From NCBI GenBank assembly GCA_964527565.1, contig CAZGOY010000066.1, positions 1 through 12,862 on the forward strand: DNA of 12,862 bases, given 5' to 3'. Of the stretch, positions 1 to 6,539 are shown in pieces. Below the pieces are notes generated by a model. It did no database searches. It worked only from the letters and a program-made list of their open reading frames with translations, and was not told the origin of the DNA. The stretch is from JAGXQV01 sp964527565 (GTDB lineage Bacteria > Pseudomonadota > Gammaproteobacteria > Burkholderiales > Sulfuricellaceae). Position numbers and translations under genes: made by a program. Positions within the stretch are counted from its first letter, which is position 1; the number at the start of each line of letters is the position of its first letter.

Positions 1-160
1 TGCGAAAATTCGAGAAAAACCAGCAGGAAATGTTGGAATGTTAGAACTGACCCCGATTCCGGTTGCAGTTCCATTTCGCCCTGCCGGCCTTTGGTGTCGG
101 CCACCTGCAAGGTCAGAATGATCTTTTCCGACGGGAAGTTTCACTTGCCGCCCAATTTCC
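1..160. other. Left-edge stretch with no assignable gene
   Basis: No complete gene is visible. The minus strand is open in two frames across positions 1-110, so the end of a gene extending beyond the window cannot be excluded, but I recognise no domain. Around 38-55 the plus strand reads GGAATGTTAGAACTGACCCC. From memory this resembles a motif common beside proteobacterial transposase and REP-associated sequences, so the stretch may be mobile-element debris. That reading is weak. Confidence 0.3.
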
Positions 161-236
161 GTAGGGTGGGCGCGGTTCTTTTGTGCCCACACGGAACGGT
201 CGCATACCCGCAACGATAAAGCCGTGCCCACCCTTC
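161..236. repeat. Nested intergenic inverted repeat (REP/MITE-like)
   Basis: Outer arms AGGGTGGGCGCGG (163-175) and CCGTGCCCACCCT (222-234) are reverse complements with one mismatch. The left arm can also pair with an inner GTGCCCAC at 183-190, so alternative hairpins are possible. The element sits just downstream of the antitoxin stop codon and could act as a bidirectional terminator or be a member of a dispersed palindromic repeat family. No transposase is associated with it. Confidence 0.6.
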
Positions 237-240
237 CGGG

Positions 241-564
241 TTATGCGAGCACGGTCAATCCATGCTTTTCGATAACAGCAAGTAATTTGAGCGCCATGCC
301 GCTGGGTCGTTTTATACCGGCCTCCCATTTTTGCACAGTTGACTCGCTGGTATTCAGATAGCGTGCGAATACAGGTTGGCTGACACTGTTGATTTCCCGC
401 AGTTGTTTGATTTGCTTGGGGTCGAACGGGTGAGGAGCAACCAGGCACGCCTCATCAAATTGGCGCATCGTGGTTTTATTGATTGCGTCGACTTCAAGCA
501 GGGCTCTGGCCGAGCTATGGATAGCCTCGAAAGCATCGCTCTTAAATTTTCGTTTTGTCGTCAT
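241..564 (-). CDS. HigA2-like antitoxin, Xre-type helix-turn-helix
   Basis: A 107-aa protein expected to neutralise the adjacent RelE-fold toxin and to repress the operon. Residues 1-45 are charged and carry no evident domain (the toxin-binding part, by analogy with Vibrio HigA2). Residues about 50-95 form a HTH_3/Xre domain with QPVFARYLNTSESTVQKWE, in which the recognition helix contains SESTVQKWE and is followed by the typical G-x-x-RP turn. The start at 564 is chosen over 579 because GAGGAG lies at 572-577, 7 nt upstream. It begins inside the toxin gene, overlapping it by 23 nt, so translation is probably coupled. Gene order toxin-antitoxin is the HigBA order. Base composition is more AT-rich than in the core genes. 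Family assignment is confident; the exact subfamily name is less so. Confidence 0.85.
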   Translation of the reverse strand: MTTKRKFKSDAFEAIHSSARALLEVDAINKTTMRQFDEACLVAPHPFDPKQIKQLREINSVSQPVFARYLNTSESTVQKWEAGIKRPSGMALKLLAVIEKHGLTVLA

Positions 565-931
565 TGCATATCTCCTCAAGTTGCCGGCTCTGTACCAGCC
601 TAACCAATTGTTCGTCCGTCAGCCCCGCGTAGCCTTTTGCCAAGTCTCGAAAAGCTGCAAGTTCATTGTCGTCGATATTTCCCCGCTCTTTCTTGGCAAA
701 CAGGTACTCGTAAACCCAATAGTTCCGACCCTTGGCGAGGATGATGGAGCGGTGCATGTTGTCGTTTAGACGCTTTTTAAATACTCCCCCGCCCAAATCA
801 TCGGCTTTGCCCTGCATGACCTGCAGAATCGCCGCGCAAAGCCCTGCGTCGGAAATATTCGCCTTCCTGGCAGCCTTGGCAAACCATGCAGTTTTGAAAG
901 TTCGCGGTGATATTTGCGTTTGCGCAGACAT
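542..931 (-). CDS. RelE/HigB2-like toxin
   Basis: A 129-aa protein of the RelE toxin family (PF06296 type). Members are ribosome-dependent mRNA interferases acting in the cytoplasm. Recognisable elements are FKTAWFAKAARKANISD near the N-terminus, DLGGGVFKKRLNDN, then HRSIILAKG, YWVYEYLFAKKERGNI and the C-terminal helix ELAAFRDLAKGYAGLT, in the usual order and at the usual length. The basic residues in the KKR, HR and AKKER segments are the likely RNA-contacting or catalytic positions (inference from the family). Start 931 is preferred to the ATG at 946 because AGGA lies 6 nt upstream at 938-941. The partner antitoxin overlaps its 3' end. Together they form a mobile-type TA module, apparently intact. 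Confidence 0.85.
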   Translation of the reverse strand: MSAQTQISPRTFKTAWFAKAARKANISDAGLCAAILQVMQGKADDLGGGVFKKRLNDNMHRSIILAKGRNYWVYEYLFAKKERGNIDDNELAAFRDLAKGYAGLTDEQLVRLVQSRQLEEICNDDKTKI

Positions 932-937
932 AAAATA

Positions 938-961
938 TCCTAGCACCCAGTCCTAGGACTG
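938..961. promoter_or_regulatory. Putative TA operator: perfect palindrome plus half-site
   Basis: CAGTCCTAGGACTG (948-961) is a 14-bp perfect palindrome centred 24 nt upstream of the toxin start. A second TCCTAG copy lies at 938-943, 13 bp from the TCCTAG core at 951-956, and covers the toxin Shine-Dalgarno sequence. Dyad sites at this location are the normal binding targets of HTH antitoxins of this class, so autoregulation by the adjacent antitoxin or toxin-antitoxin complex is inferred. No convincing -35/-10 pair could be fixed. Confidence 0.6.
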
Positions 962-1171
962 AACTGCGGGGACAGGCGGTTGATTATGGGGATTGTAAGG
1001 TTGCGGAAGGGGAAGTCAACCGGCCATTGTGAAGCGAAGGCGTTGAGTGACAAGGAAATAGGCGCGTTGGCGGCGCATGACATGTCCTCCCTGCGTAAAA
1101 ATGCCCGCTGGAACGACACCTTGAAGGTCGGCCCGGCGCATCAGGGCGAACACCTCCCCGGCAGGTGCAAA

Positions 1172-1257
1172 CACTTGCGCCGGGCCGCCCAGCGGTTGCT
1201 TGGCATACACCACCCAGTCATGGCGGCGCAAGACCGCAAACAGTTCGCGCCGCCGCG
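1172..1257 (-). pseudogene. IS91-family transposase fragment
   Basis: Minus-strand translation gives RRRELFAVLRRHDWVVYAKQ followed by PLGGPAQV. The WVVYAK-P-GGP-QV segment is the signature that starts the conserved C-terminal region of IS91-type (PF04986, Y2 rolling-circle) transposases, where it normally runs on into a YLxRYTHRVAI stretch. Here the similarity stops after GGPAQV and the following sequence does not match in any frame. About 28 residues of a roughly 400-residue protein remain. No catalytic tyrosines and no ends were found. It is debris of an old insertion beside the TA module. Confidence 0.7.
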
Positions 1258-1261
1258 CCGA

Positions 1262-1291
1262 TTGACAGCGCCGCGTGCGCGGTGCTACTTT
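1262..1291 (+). promoter_or_regulatory. Candidate promoter for the membrane protein/ATP-grasp pair
   Basis: A perfect TTGACA lies at 1262-1267 and a poor -10, TACTTT, at 1286-1291 (18-bp spacing). The spacer holds an inverted repeat CCGCG-TG-CGCGG (1271-1282) that could serve as an operator. The Shine-Dalgarno AGGAG follows at 1306-1310, before the ATG at 1322. The weak -10 means an activator would be needed or the call is wrong. Confidence 0.4.
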
Positions 1292-1321
1292 GCCGCCCAC
1301 CTTTTAGGAGCGACAGGCGGA

Positions 1322-1573
1322 ATGGTCATGGCGGAAATAATCCCCAATCTTGCAAACAGGAACCGGAAGCATGCTTCCATTGCCACCCAGCGCACGCTGG
1401 CCAAGGCCGGCATGGGCGCCTCGCTGGGCGTGCTGGTGTGGTCGGCGATGGCGCGCGGGCGCACGGTGATGCGCTATCACACATTGGCGGGCGTGGCGCT
1501 GCTTGGTTTCGCCGTGTGGCACATCGCGCTCTACAAGTCGCGCAACAAAACCTACGAAGACCCTGCGGATTGA
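1322..1573 (+). CDS. Small two-helix membrane protein, unknown function
   Basis: An 83-aa protein with a basic N-terminal region, a first hydrophobic segment at about 26-43 (KAGMGASLGVLVWSAM) and a second at about 54-71 (TLAGVALLGFAVWHIALY), joined by a short basic loop (ARGRTVMRYH). It ends in a charged tail, so both ends probably face the cytoplasm. Two histidines, H53 at the helix 2 boundary and H67 inside helix 2, are notable. AGGAG at 1306-1310 supports the ATG at 1322; an in-frame ATG at 1328 is the alternative. Its stop overlaps the probable TTG start of the ATP-grasp gene, so the two are likely translated together. I do not recognise a named family. Confidence 0.7.
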   Translation: MVMAEIIPNLANRNRKHASIATQRTLAKAGMGASLGVLVWSAMARGRTVMRYHTLAGVALLGFAVWHIALYKSRNKTYEDPAD

Positions 1574-2784
1574 CCGCCCCCCGTTCCGGTAACTGCGTTT
1601 TTCCCGCCGTCGATCCGGTGCGCCTGCGCGCGCGCCTGGCGGAGCGCTGCGGCGGCGATGCGGCCTGTCATGCTTTGCTGGAGCAGCGCCCCACTCTGTT
1701 CGCCGCCACGGAAATCCCGCTTTCCACAGCGGCGGATGCGCAGATGCGCGCCACCATCGCGGCGGTGGAACAGGTTGTGGCTCTGCCTGCCTGGCGCGAG
1801 GCGGTGCTGGCGCGCGCACCGCAGATTGCGCGCCAGACGCCGCGCGCGCGCGGGGTTTTTTTCGGCTACGACTTTCATCTTGACGGCGGCGTGCCGCAGC
1901 TCATCGAAATCAACAGCAATGCCGGGGGAGGACTGCTCAACGCGGTGCTGGCGGATGCGCGCCATGGCGGCGGCGCGCACGCCGAGGAAGAGGCGATCGT
2001 CGCCATGTTCCGCGAAGAGTGGCGCCTGGAGCGCGGGGAGCAGGCGCTACGCAGCGTCGCTATCGTCGATGACGATCCCGCCGGGCAATACCTGTACCCG
2101 GAATTCCTGCTGTTCCGTGGTCTATTGCAGCGCCACGGGCTGGATGTGCGGGTGGCGGATGGCGCCGCGCTGGCCTGGCGCGATGGCGCGCTGTGGCATG
2201 GCGATACGGCCATCGACCTGGTCTATAACCGGCTTACCGATTTCATGCTGGAACAGCCTGCCCACGCCGCCCTGCGCGATGCCTGGTTGGGCGGCGCGGT
2301 GGTGTTGACGCCGCACCCGCCCGCCTACGCGCTGTACGCCGACAAGCGCAACCTGGTGCTGTTGAGCGACGCGCAGGCTTTGCAACGCATGGGTGTGGCG
2401 TCGCAGCTTATCGAGGTGCTGGCACGCAGCGTTCCGCGTACCGTGGAAGTGACGGCGGAGAATGCCGAAGCCTTGTGGCGCGAGCGGCGCGGCCTGTTTT
2501 TCAAACCGATGCAGGGGTTTGGCGGGCGCGGCGCCTATCGCGGGGAAAAACTCACGCGCCGGGTGTGGCAGGATATTCTGGACGGCCAGTACGTGGCGCA
2601 AACCTTCGTGCCGCCCGGCACGCATGCGCTCGGCGCCGCATCCATGCCGACGGCGCTGAAAGTGGACATCCGCTACTATGTTTACGCAGGCGTGGCGCGC
2701 TTGATCGCGGCGCGCCTTTACCAGGGGCAGACTACCAATTTCCGCACGCCGCAAGGCGGCTTTGCGGCGGTGGTGACGGGCTGA
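1570..2784 (+). CDS. GSP-synthase-like (circularly permuted) ATP-grasp protein
   Basis: A 404-aa protein if it starts at TTG 1570, which overlaps the upstream stop by 3 nt; a GTG at 1618 is the alternative but would cut into a plausible N-terminal domain. The motif order is that of glutathionylspermidine-synthase-like ATP-grasp proteins: YDFHLDGGVPQLIEINSNAG (100-118, acid and Asn of a metal site), TPHPPAYALYADKRN (K259), FFKPMQGFGGRG (K312, glycine-rich nucleotide loop), YVAQTFVPPG, VDIRYYVYAG (R368) and QTTNFRTPQGGF (N390). This fold forms peptide-like bonds through an acyl phosphate. No amidase domain is fused, so it is not a full GSP synthetase. The substrate is unknown; its coupling to a small membrane protein suggests a membrane-linked product or regulation. 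It converges with HPP, with a gap of only 5 nt. Confidence 0.75.
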   Translation: MTAPRSGNCVFPAVDPVRLRARLAERCGGDAACHALLEQRPTLFAATEIPLSTAADAQMRATIAAVEQVVALPAWREAVLARAPQIARQTPRARGVFFGYDFHLDGGVPQLIEINSNAGGGLLNAVLADARHGGGAHAEEEAIVAMFREEWRLERGEQALRSVAIVDDDPAGQYLYPEFLLFRGLLQRHGLDVRVADGAALAWRDGALWHGDTAIDLVYNRLTDFMLEQPAHAALRDAWLGGAVVLTPHPPAYALYADKRNLVLLSDAQALQRMGVASQLIEVLARSVPRTVEVTAENAEALWRERRGLFFKPMQGFGGRGAYRGEKLTRRVWQDILDGQYVAQTFVPPGTHALGAASMPTALKVDIRYYVYAGVARLIAARLYQGQTTNFRTPQGGFAAVVTG

Positions 2785-2789
2785 GCGAA

Positions 2790-3479
2790 TCAGGGATGCG
2801 GTTTTGCCTGGTGCCGCCGCTTGCCGTGCGCCAGCGCCAGTTCGTAGATGTGTTCCAGATCTTCCTCGGTAACGTCGATCACTTCGTCGATTTCCTCCAG
2901 TGCCGCGACCAGATCAGCGTGGCTGAAGCCCCGTTTTTTTGTCGGTGGCGCGGCCTTGGCTGGCGGGAAGTGGGGGTACTGGCGATGCGGGATCAGGCGG
3001 TTGATGAGCAAGGCCGCCGCCAGCAGGATCAGGGCATTGAAAAGAATCGGGGTAAAGACGAACAGATAGCCCAGCGCCTGGATTTTCGGCCCGCCGATCA
3101 CCGCCAGCACCGCCGTCCCGCCGCCGGGCGGATGCAGGCAGCGCAGATAGAACATCAGCAGCACCGTCACCCCCATCGCCAGGGCGACGGCCAGAAACAC
3201 GTCCGGCACCAGGCGCGCGCAGGTAATGCCCGCCAGTGCGCCGATCAGATTTCCGCCGAGCAGCGCCCAAGGTTGCGAAAAGGGGCTGTGCGGCACCGCC
3301 AGCAAAAGCACCGTGGAGGCACCCAGCGAGGCGGCGAGAAAAGGGACGTCGGCGCGGTCGATGAAATAAGCGCCGACCCAGGCCACTAGCCCGATGGCCA
3401 GTGCCGCGCCGAGCGCCGACAGCAGCCGTTCGTGGTGCGTGACGTTGACCTGGCGGGGAAACAGGCTGGAAAAATTCAT
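2790..3479 (-). CDS. HPP-family integral membrane protein
   Basis: A 229-aa protein with about five hydrophobic segments (roughly 18-40, 46-62, 71-90, 94-112 and 137-160) and the defining LHPPGGGTAVLAVIGGP at 115-131, which places it in the HPP family (PF04982). Some plant and cyanobacterial members are nitrite transporters; for bacterial proteins the substrate is usually unknown. After the last helix there is a basic-proline linker and an acidic cytoplasmic tail (about 185-218, HADLVAALEEIDEVIDVTEE), a short helical region but not a complete CBS domain. The start at 3479 has no good Shine-Dalgarno but is 32 nt from a minus-strand TATAAT box. It diverges from nudB. Confidence 0.85.
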   Translation of the reverse strand: MNFSSLFPRQVNVTHHERLLSALGAALAIGLVAWVGAYFIDRADVPFLAASLGASTVLLLAVPHSPFSQPWALLGGNLIGALAGITCARLVPDVFLAVALAMGVTVLLMFYLRCLHPPGGGTAVLAVIGGPKIQALGYLFVFTPILFNALILLAAALLINRLIPHRQYPHFPPAKAAPPTKKRGFSHADLVAALEEIDEVIDVTEEDLEHIYELALAHGKRRHQAKPHP

Positions 3480-3510
3480 GGGAGAGCGGCAGTGTAGTGA
3501 CGACCGGCCG

Positions 3511-3516
3511 ATTATA
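3511..3516 (-). promoter_or_regulatory. -10 box for the HPP gene
   Basis: The minus strand reads TATAAT here, within GCTATAAT, 32 nt upstream of the HPP start codon. No good -35 hexamer is visible 16-18 nt further upstream. With the plus-strand box at 3548-3553 it makes a back-to-back promoter region for HPP and nudB. Confidence 0.55.
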
Positions 3517-3547
3517 GCGTAGCGGCAGCAGCAGTGTGCTCTGCGGC

Positions 3548-3553
3548 TATAAT
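3548..3553 (+). promoter_or_regulatory. -10 box for nudB
   Basis: A perfect TATAAT preceded by GGC and followed by GGGC. It predicts transcription from about 3560 and a leader of about 24 nt before the GTG at 3584. The box lies downstream of an in-frame ATG at 3536, which argues against that ATG as the start. The -35 is weak. Confidence 0.6.
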
Positions 3554-3583
3554 GGGCTTTTCCCGTCCGCGTTCCAAGCGATT

Positions 3584-4024
3584 GTGCCGCCCCACAAAAT
3601 TCCCGTTTCCGTTCTGGTGCTCATCCACACCCCCGATCTACAGGTATTGCTGTTGGAGCGCGCCGATCACCCCGGCTATTGGCAATCGGTCACCGGCAGT
3701 TGCGAGGTCGGCGAGGCGCCGCGGGACACCGCCGTGCGCGAAGTGCGCGAGGAGACCGGCCTGGAAACCGGGGATTTCCGCCTCACCGATTGGCGACGCC
3801 AGGTCGATTTCGAAATTTTCCCCGAATGGCGCCACCGCTACGCGCCGTGGGTGACGCACAACACCGAGCACGTATTCGGGCTGGAATTGCCCGCCCCCTT
3901 GCCCATCCGGCTGGCGCCGCAGGAACATCTGGACTGGCTGTGGCTGCCGTGCGCGGCGGCGGCGGAAAAGGTCTTTTCCTGGAGCAATGCGGCGGCGCTG
4001 CGGCTACTGCTGGAACGAAAATAG
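3584..4024 (+). CDS. nudB: Dihydroneopterin triphosphate diphosphatase (Nudix)
   Basis: A 146-aa Nudix hydrolase matching Escherichia coli NudB in length and along the chain (PVSVLV, WQSVTGS, VDFEIF, RHRYAPWVTHNTEHVF, EHLDWLWL, WSNAAALR). It removes pyrophosphate from dihydroneopterin triphosphate in folate synthesis, in the cytoplasm. The Nudix box G-x5-E-x7-REVREETGL runs from G38 to L60 with every consensus position present; E56 and E57 are expected to bind Mg. The GTG at 3584 gives the family's normal N-terminus and lies after the promoter; extending to ATG 3536 would add 16 atypical residues. It converges with cca, 4 nt apart. Other folate genes are not in the window. Confidence 0.92.
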   Translation: MPPHKIPVSVLVLIHTPDLQVLLLERADHPGYWQSVTGSCEVGEAPRDTAVREVREETGLETGDFRLTDWRRQVDFEIFPEWRHRYAPWVTHNTEHVFGLELPAPLPIRLAPQEHLDWLWLPCAAAAEKVFSWSNAAALRLLLERK

Positions 4025-4028
4025 GCGC

Positions 4029-5255
4029 TTACCCGCGCTGAGCCGTTTCGTGCCAGCGGGTAACGGCCTCCAGGCGCGCCTGCTGCACCTTGTCGCGGAT
4101 GGTCAGGGGGGCGCTGCCTGCTTGGCGGGCGACCGCCCCGGCGTCGATGCTGGCGGCGGCTTGGAGCGCCGCGCGCAAATAGTCGGCCTGTTGGAAGGGC
4201 CGGTTTTCGTAGCCGGTGCGCCCGCAGTAATCGGCGCTGCAGGCTTGCAGGAATTGCTCGAAACGTTGCGGCTGGCGCAGGGCGTCGGTGTCCAGCAGCA
4301 ACTTCAGAATGGTTTCCGGGCGCAATTCCCAGGCGCGGTGCGGCAGACCGTGAAAGCGCGCCACCACCAGCGCCAGTTCGCGGCAGTCGTTGGGCACGCG
4401 CAGGCGTTGGCACAGTGGCTTCACCAAGGCAGCGCTGCGCTGTTCGTGGGCGATGTGGCGCGGCCATTCCGCGCGCGGCGTGGTGCCCTTGCCCAGATCG
4501 TGCGCCAGCACGGCGAAGCGCACCGGCAGGGCGTAGCCTTGCGCGGCGGCATAATCCAGCCCGAGCAGGGTGTGGATGCCGCAATCCACTTCCGGGTGCC
4601 AGCGTTCCGGCTGGGGGACGCCGAACAGGCGTTCCACTTCCGGCAGGATGCGCGCCAGCGCGCCGCATTCGCGCAGCGCCAGGATCATGCGCGAGGGCGC
4701 GGCTTCCATCAGTCCGCGCGCCAGTTCCTGCCAGGCGCGCTCCGGCACCAGCGCGTCGATTTCGCCGTTTTCCGCCATCACGCGCATCAGCGCCAAGGTT
4801 TCATCGGCAATGCGGAAGCCGAAACGCGCGGCAAAGCGCGCTACGCGCAGGATGCGCACCGGGTCTTCGACGAAGGCCGGTCCAACGTGTCGCAAAATGC
4901 CGGCCCGCAGGTCGGCGATGCCGCCGTGCGGGTCGATCAGTTGCCCGGCTTCATCGCGGGCGATGGCGTTGAGGGTGAGGTCGCGCCGCGCCAGGTCGTC
5001 TTCCAGCGTCACATCCGGGCTGGCGTGAATCTGAAAGCCCTTGTAGCCGCGCGCGGTCTTGCGTTCGGTGCGGGCGAGCGCGTATTCCTCGTGGGTCTGG
5101 GGATGGAGGAATACCGGGAAATCCTTGCCTACCGGCTGGTAGCCCAAGCGCACCATGTCTTCCGGGGTGCCGCCGACCACCACGAAATCCCGGTCTTTTA
5201 CCGGCAGGCCGAGCAACTCGTCGCGCACCGCGCCGCCGACGGTGTAAATCTGCAT
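4029..5255 (-). CDS. cca: Multifunctional CCA tRNA nucleotidyltransferase
   Basis: A 408-aa enzyme that adds or repairs the 3' CCA end of tRNAs. The class II nucleotidyltransferase head has GGAVRD (7-12), the metal-binding pair D21 and D23 in KDRDFVVVG, RRDLTLNAIA (90-99) and the helical RILRVARFAARFGF (134-147). The C-terminal HD domain keeps H228 and H252-D253 in VLAHDLGKG, so this is the multifunctional type with phosphohydrolase activity, close to the 412 residues of the E. coli enzyme. It begins 9 nt after the SDR stop and is the last gene of the minus-strand run. The ribosome binding site is weak, consistent with coupling to the gene before it. Confidence 0.96.
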   Translation of the reverse strand: MQIYTVGGAVRDELLGLPVKDRDFVVVGGTPEDMVRLGYQPVGKDFPVFLHPQTHEEYALARTERKTARGYKGFQIHASPDVTLEDDLARRDLTLNAIARDEAGQLIDPHGGIADLRAGILRHVGPAFVEDPVRILRVARFAARFGFRIADETLALMRVMAENGEIDALVPERAWQELARGLMEAAPSRMILALRECGALARILPEVERLFGVPQPERWHPEVDCGIHTLLGLDYAAAQGYALPVRFAVLAHDLGKGTTPRAEWPRHIAHEQRSAALVKPLCQRLRVPNDCRELALVVARFHGLPHRAWELRPETILKLLLDTDALRQPQRFEQFLQACSADYCGRTGYENRPFQQADYLRAALQAAASIDAGAVARQAGSAPLTIRDKVQQARLEAVTRWHETAQRG

Positions 5256-5264
5256 CGCTGCGGC

Positions 5265-6212
5265 TTATTCGTCCGGTTCGCCCAGGAAGGCGCGCGGATG
5301 GTGCTCGGAGGCGACCAGCAGACTGTCGGGCGCCTGAATTTCCAGCGGCATGGGGGCAAAACCGAATTCCGCCGGGAACGGGCAGGCGCAGGTGGCATCG
5401 GTTTTCAGGGTCAGCCAGTTGTCGCGCGTGAGCATTTTGACCGGCATGAATTCCAGGGCGAAGGCCTGCATCCAGGAAAGGGTTTCGCCCAGCGGCACGA
5501 TCATGCGCCGATAGCCGCGCGTGGCGGCGACGAATTCCACCAGTTGTTGCAGGGTATAGACTTGCGGTCCGCACAGTTCGTAAGCCTGGCCGAAGGTGGC
5601 GGAATGATTGAGGCTGGCAGCGAAAGCGCGCACCACATCGCCGACGAAGACCGGTTGGATTTTCGCTTGCGGGCTGCCCAGGGGGAAAACCGGCGCCCAT
5701 TTGAGCAATTCGGCGAACAGATTGAGAAAGCTGTCGCCGCGCCCGAAAATCACCGATGGGCGCAACACCGTCACTTGCAGTCCGTCACTGTGTGCCGCGC
5801 GCACCAGCGCCTCGCCCTGTCCCTTGCTTTGCTGGTAGCGGCTCAGACCATCCGGCGAGACGCCCAGCGCGCTCATGTGCAGTAGCCGTTTCACATTGGC
5901 GGCGCGGCAGGCGTCCACCACCTTGCGCGGCAGTTCGACGTGGGCGCGCTCGAAATCACCGCGCCGTTTTTCATGCAGGATGCCGACCAGGTTGATGACC
6001 GCATCCATGCCCGCAAACTGGCGCGCCAATTCGGCGGGATCGTGGACGTCGGCCCGGCGTATTTCCAGACCCGGCAGCACGGAAAAAGCCTTGCAGCGCT
6101 CTGGATGGGCCGTCAGCACGCGCAGGCGATAACCTTCCTTGTACAGCCGGTTGACGAGGTGGGTGCCGACGAAACCGCTGCCGCCGAGGATACAGACGTG
6201 TTGGATTTGCAT
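5265..6212 (-). CDS. NDUFA9-type atypical short-chain dehydrogenase
   Basis: A 315-aa NAD(P)-binding protein of the atypical SDR group that includes the complex I subunit NDUFA9. It has an N-terminal Rossmann motif GGSGFVG (10-16), an acidic residue in ADVHD (about 54-58), INLVGIL (73-79), S114 in HMSALG and Y126-x3-K130, then RPSVIFGRGD. In bacteria such proteins act on sugars, quinone-linked metabolites or as NAD(P) sensors; the substrate here cannot be read from sequence. AAGGA at 6219-6223 supports the start and lies inside the end of the 107-aa gene. It is followed by cca after 9 nt. SDR plus cca is, as I recall, a recurrent pair in betaproteobacteria. Confidence 0.88.
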   Translation of the reverse strand: MQIQHVCILGGSGFVGTHLVNRLYKEGYRLRVLTAHPERCKAFSVLPGLEIRRADVHDPAELARQFAGMDAVINLVGILHEKRRGDFERAHVELPRKVVDACRAANVKRLLHMSALGVSPDGLSRYQQSKGQGEALVRAAHSDGLQVTVLRPSVIFGRGDSFLNLFAELLKWAPVFPLGSPQAKIQPVFVGDVVRAFAASLNHSATFGQAYELCGPQVYTLQQLVEFVAATRGYRRMIVPLGETLSWMQAFALEFMPVKMLTRDNWLTLKTDATCACPFPAEFGFAPMPLEIQAPDSLLVASEHHPRAFLGEPDE

Positions 6213-6215
6213 GGA

Positions 6216-6539
6216 TTATCCTTGTGCTTGCGGGTTAACGGCCAGCAGCGCCGCATTGGCCGGGGCGAGCGCCGGGTTGAAGTGCGGCCCGCGCTGCCAG
6301 TGGCCGTTTTCTGAAATGACGGAGGCCGCGTGGCGCTCGTGCAGGCAGGCCAGCAGGCCTTGTTGCGTCGCGACGGGGGCCAGCGGGTGTTGCGCCAGAA
6401 ATGCCGCCGGCACCAGGGGCGCTAGTGCAGCTTTGGGCAGGGGGTTGTCGCGCGCCGCCTGCCAGTGGCGGCGCAACGCCTCCCCATTCGCCAACAGCGG
6501 GGGCCGGTCGCGCAGCAGATGCGCCGGAATCTGCGTCAT
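6216..6539 (-). CDS. Hypothetical 107-aa protein coupled to tpx
   Basis: The ATG at 6539 shares its A with the tpx stop codon (TGATG), so translation is almost certainly coupled to tpx; it ends 3 nt before the SDR start. The protein is rich in Ala, Pro, Leu and His, has no signal peptide or membrane segment, and contains HWQAARDNPLPKAALAPLVPAAF and ISENGHWQRGPHFNP as its most structured parts. There are two Cys-free halves and one Cys (C71, in LLACLHERH). I do not recognise a domain. Reality is supported by the tight packing and coding direction rather than by homology; it may be a lineage-specific protein. Confidence 0.65.
   Translation of the reverse strand: MTQIPAHLLRDRPPLLANGEALRRHWQAARDNPLPKAALAPLVPAAFLAQHPLAPVATQQGLLACLHERHAASVISENGHWQRGPHFNPALAPANAALLAVNPQAQG

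Larger units (their letters stand above)
962..1321. other. Gene-poor spacer between TA module and membrane protein
   Basis: This 360-nt stretch holds no complete gene I can support. It contains the IS91-type transposase fragment (1172-1257) and a candidate promoter for the downstream pair (from 1262). The remainder is open in several frames on both strands, as expected for GC-rich DNA, with no ribosome binding site or recognisable domain. Confidence 0.5.

Noticed and set aside
113..448. 111-codon minus-strand frame overlapping the antitoxin
   Set aside because: It is out of frame with a well-matched HTH antitoxin and has no recognisable content.
943..962. Resemblance of the TCAGTCCTAGG...GTGCTAG segment to a widely used synthetic promoter series
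   Set aside because: The -10 position is not matched and no TTGACA precedes it. The shared CCTAGG core is better explained as an operator dyad.
980..1321. Upstream extension of the 83-aa membrane protein frame to 980
   Set aside because: The added sequence is antisense to the transposase scar, and AGGAG at 1306-1310 supports the start at 1322.
1165..1569. Upstream extension of the ATP-grasp frame to an ATG at 1165
   Set aside because: The extension would lie out of frame across the membrane protein gene and the IS91 scar, gives low-complexity Arg/Ala/His sequence, and has no ribosome binding site.
3987..5885. A 632-codon open frame on the plus strand
   Set aside because: It runs antisense to cca and the SDR gene, both of which match known proteins motif by motif. 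Its product is rich in Arg, Ala and Gln with no domain; it is a GC-rich shadow frame.
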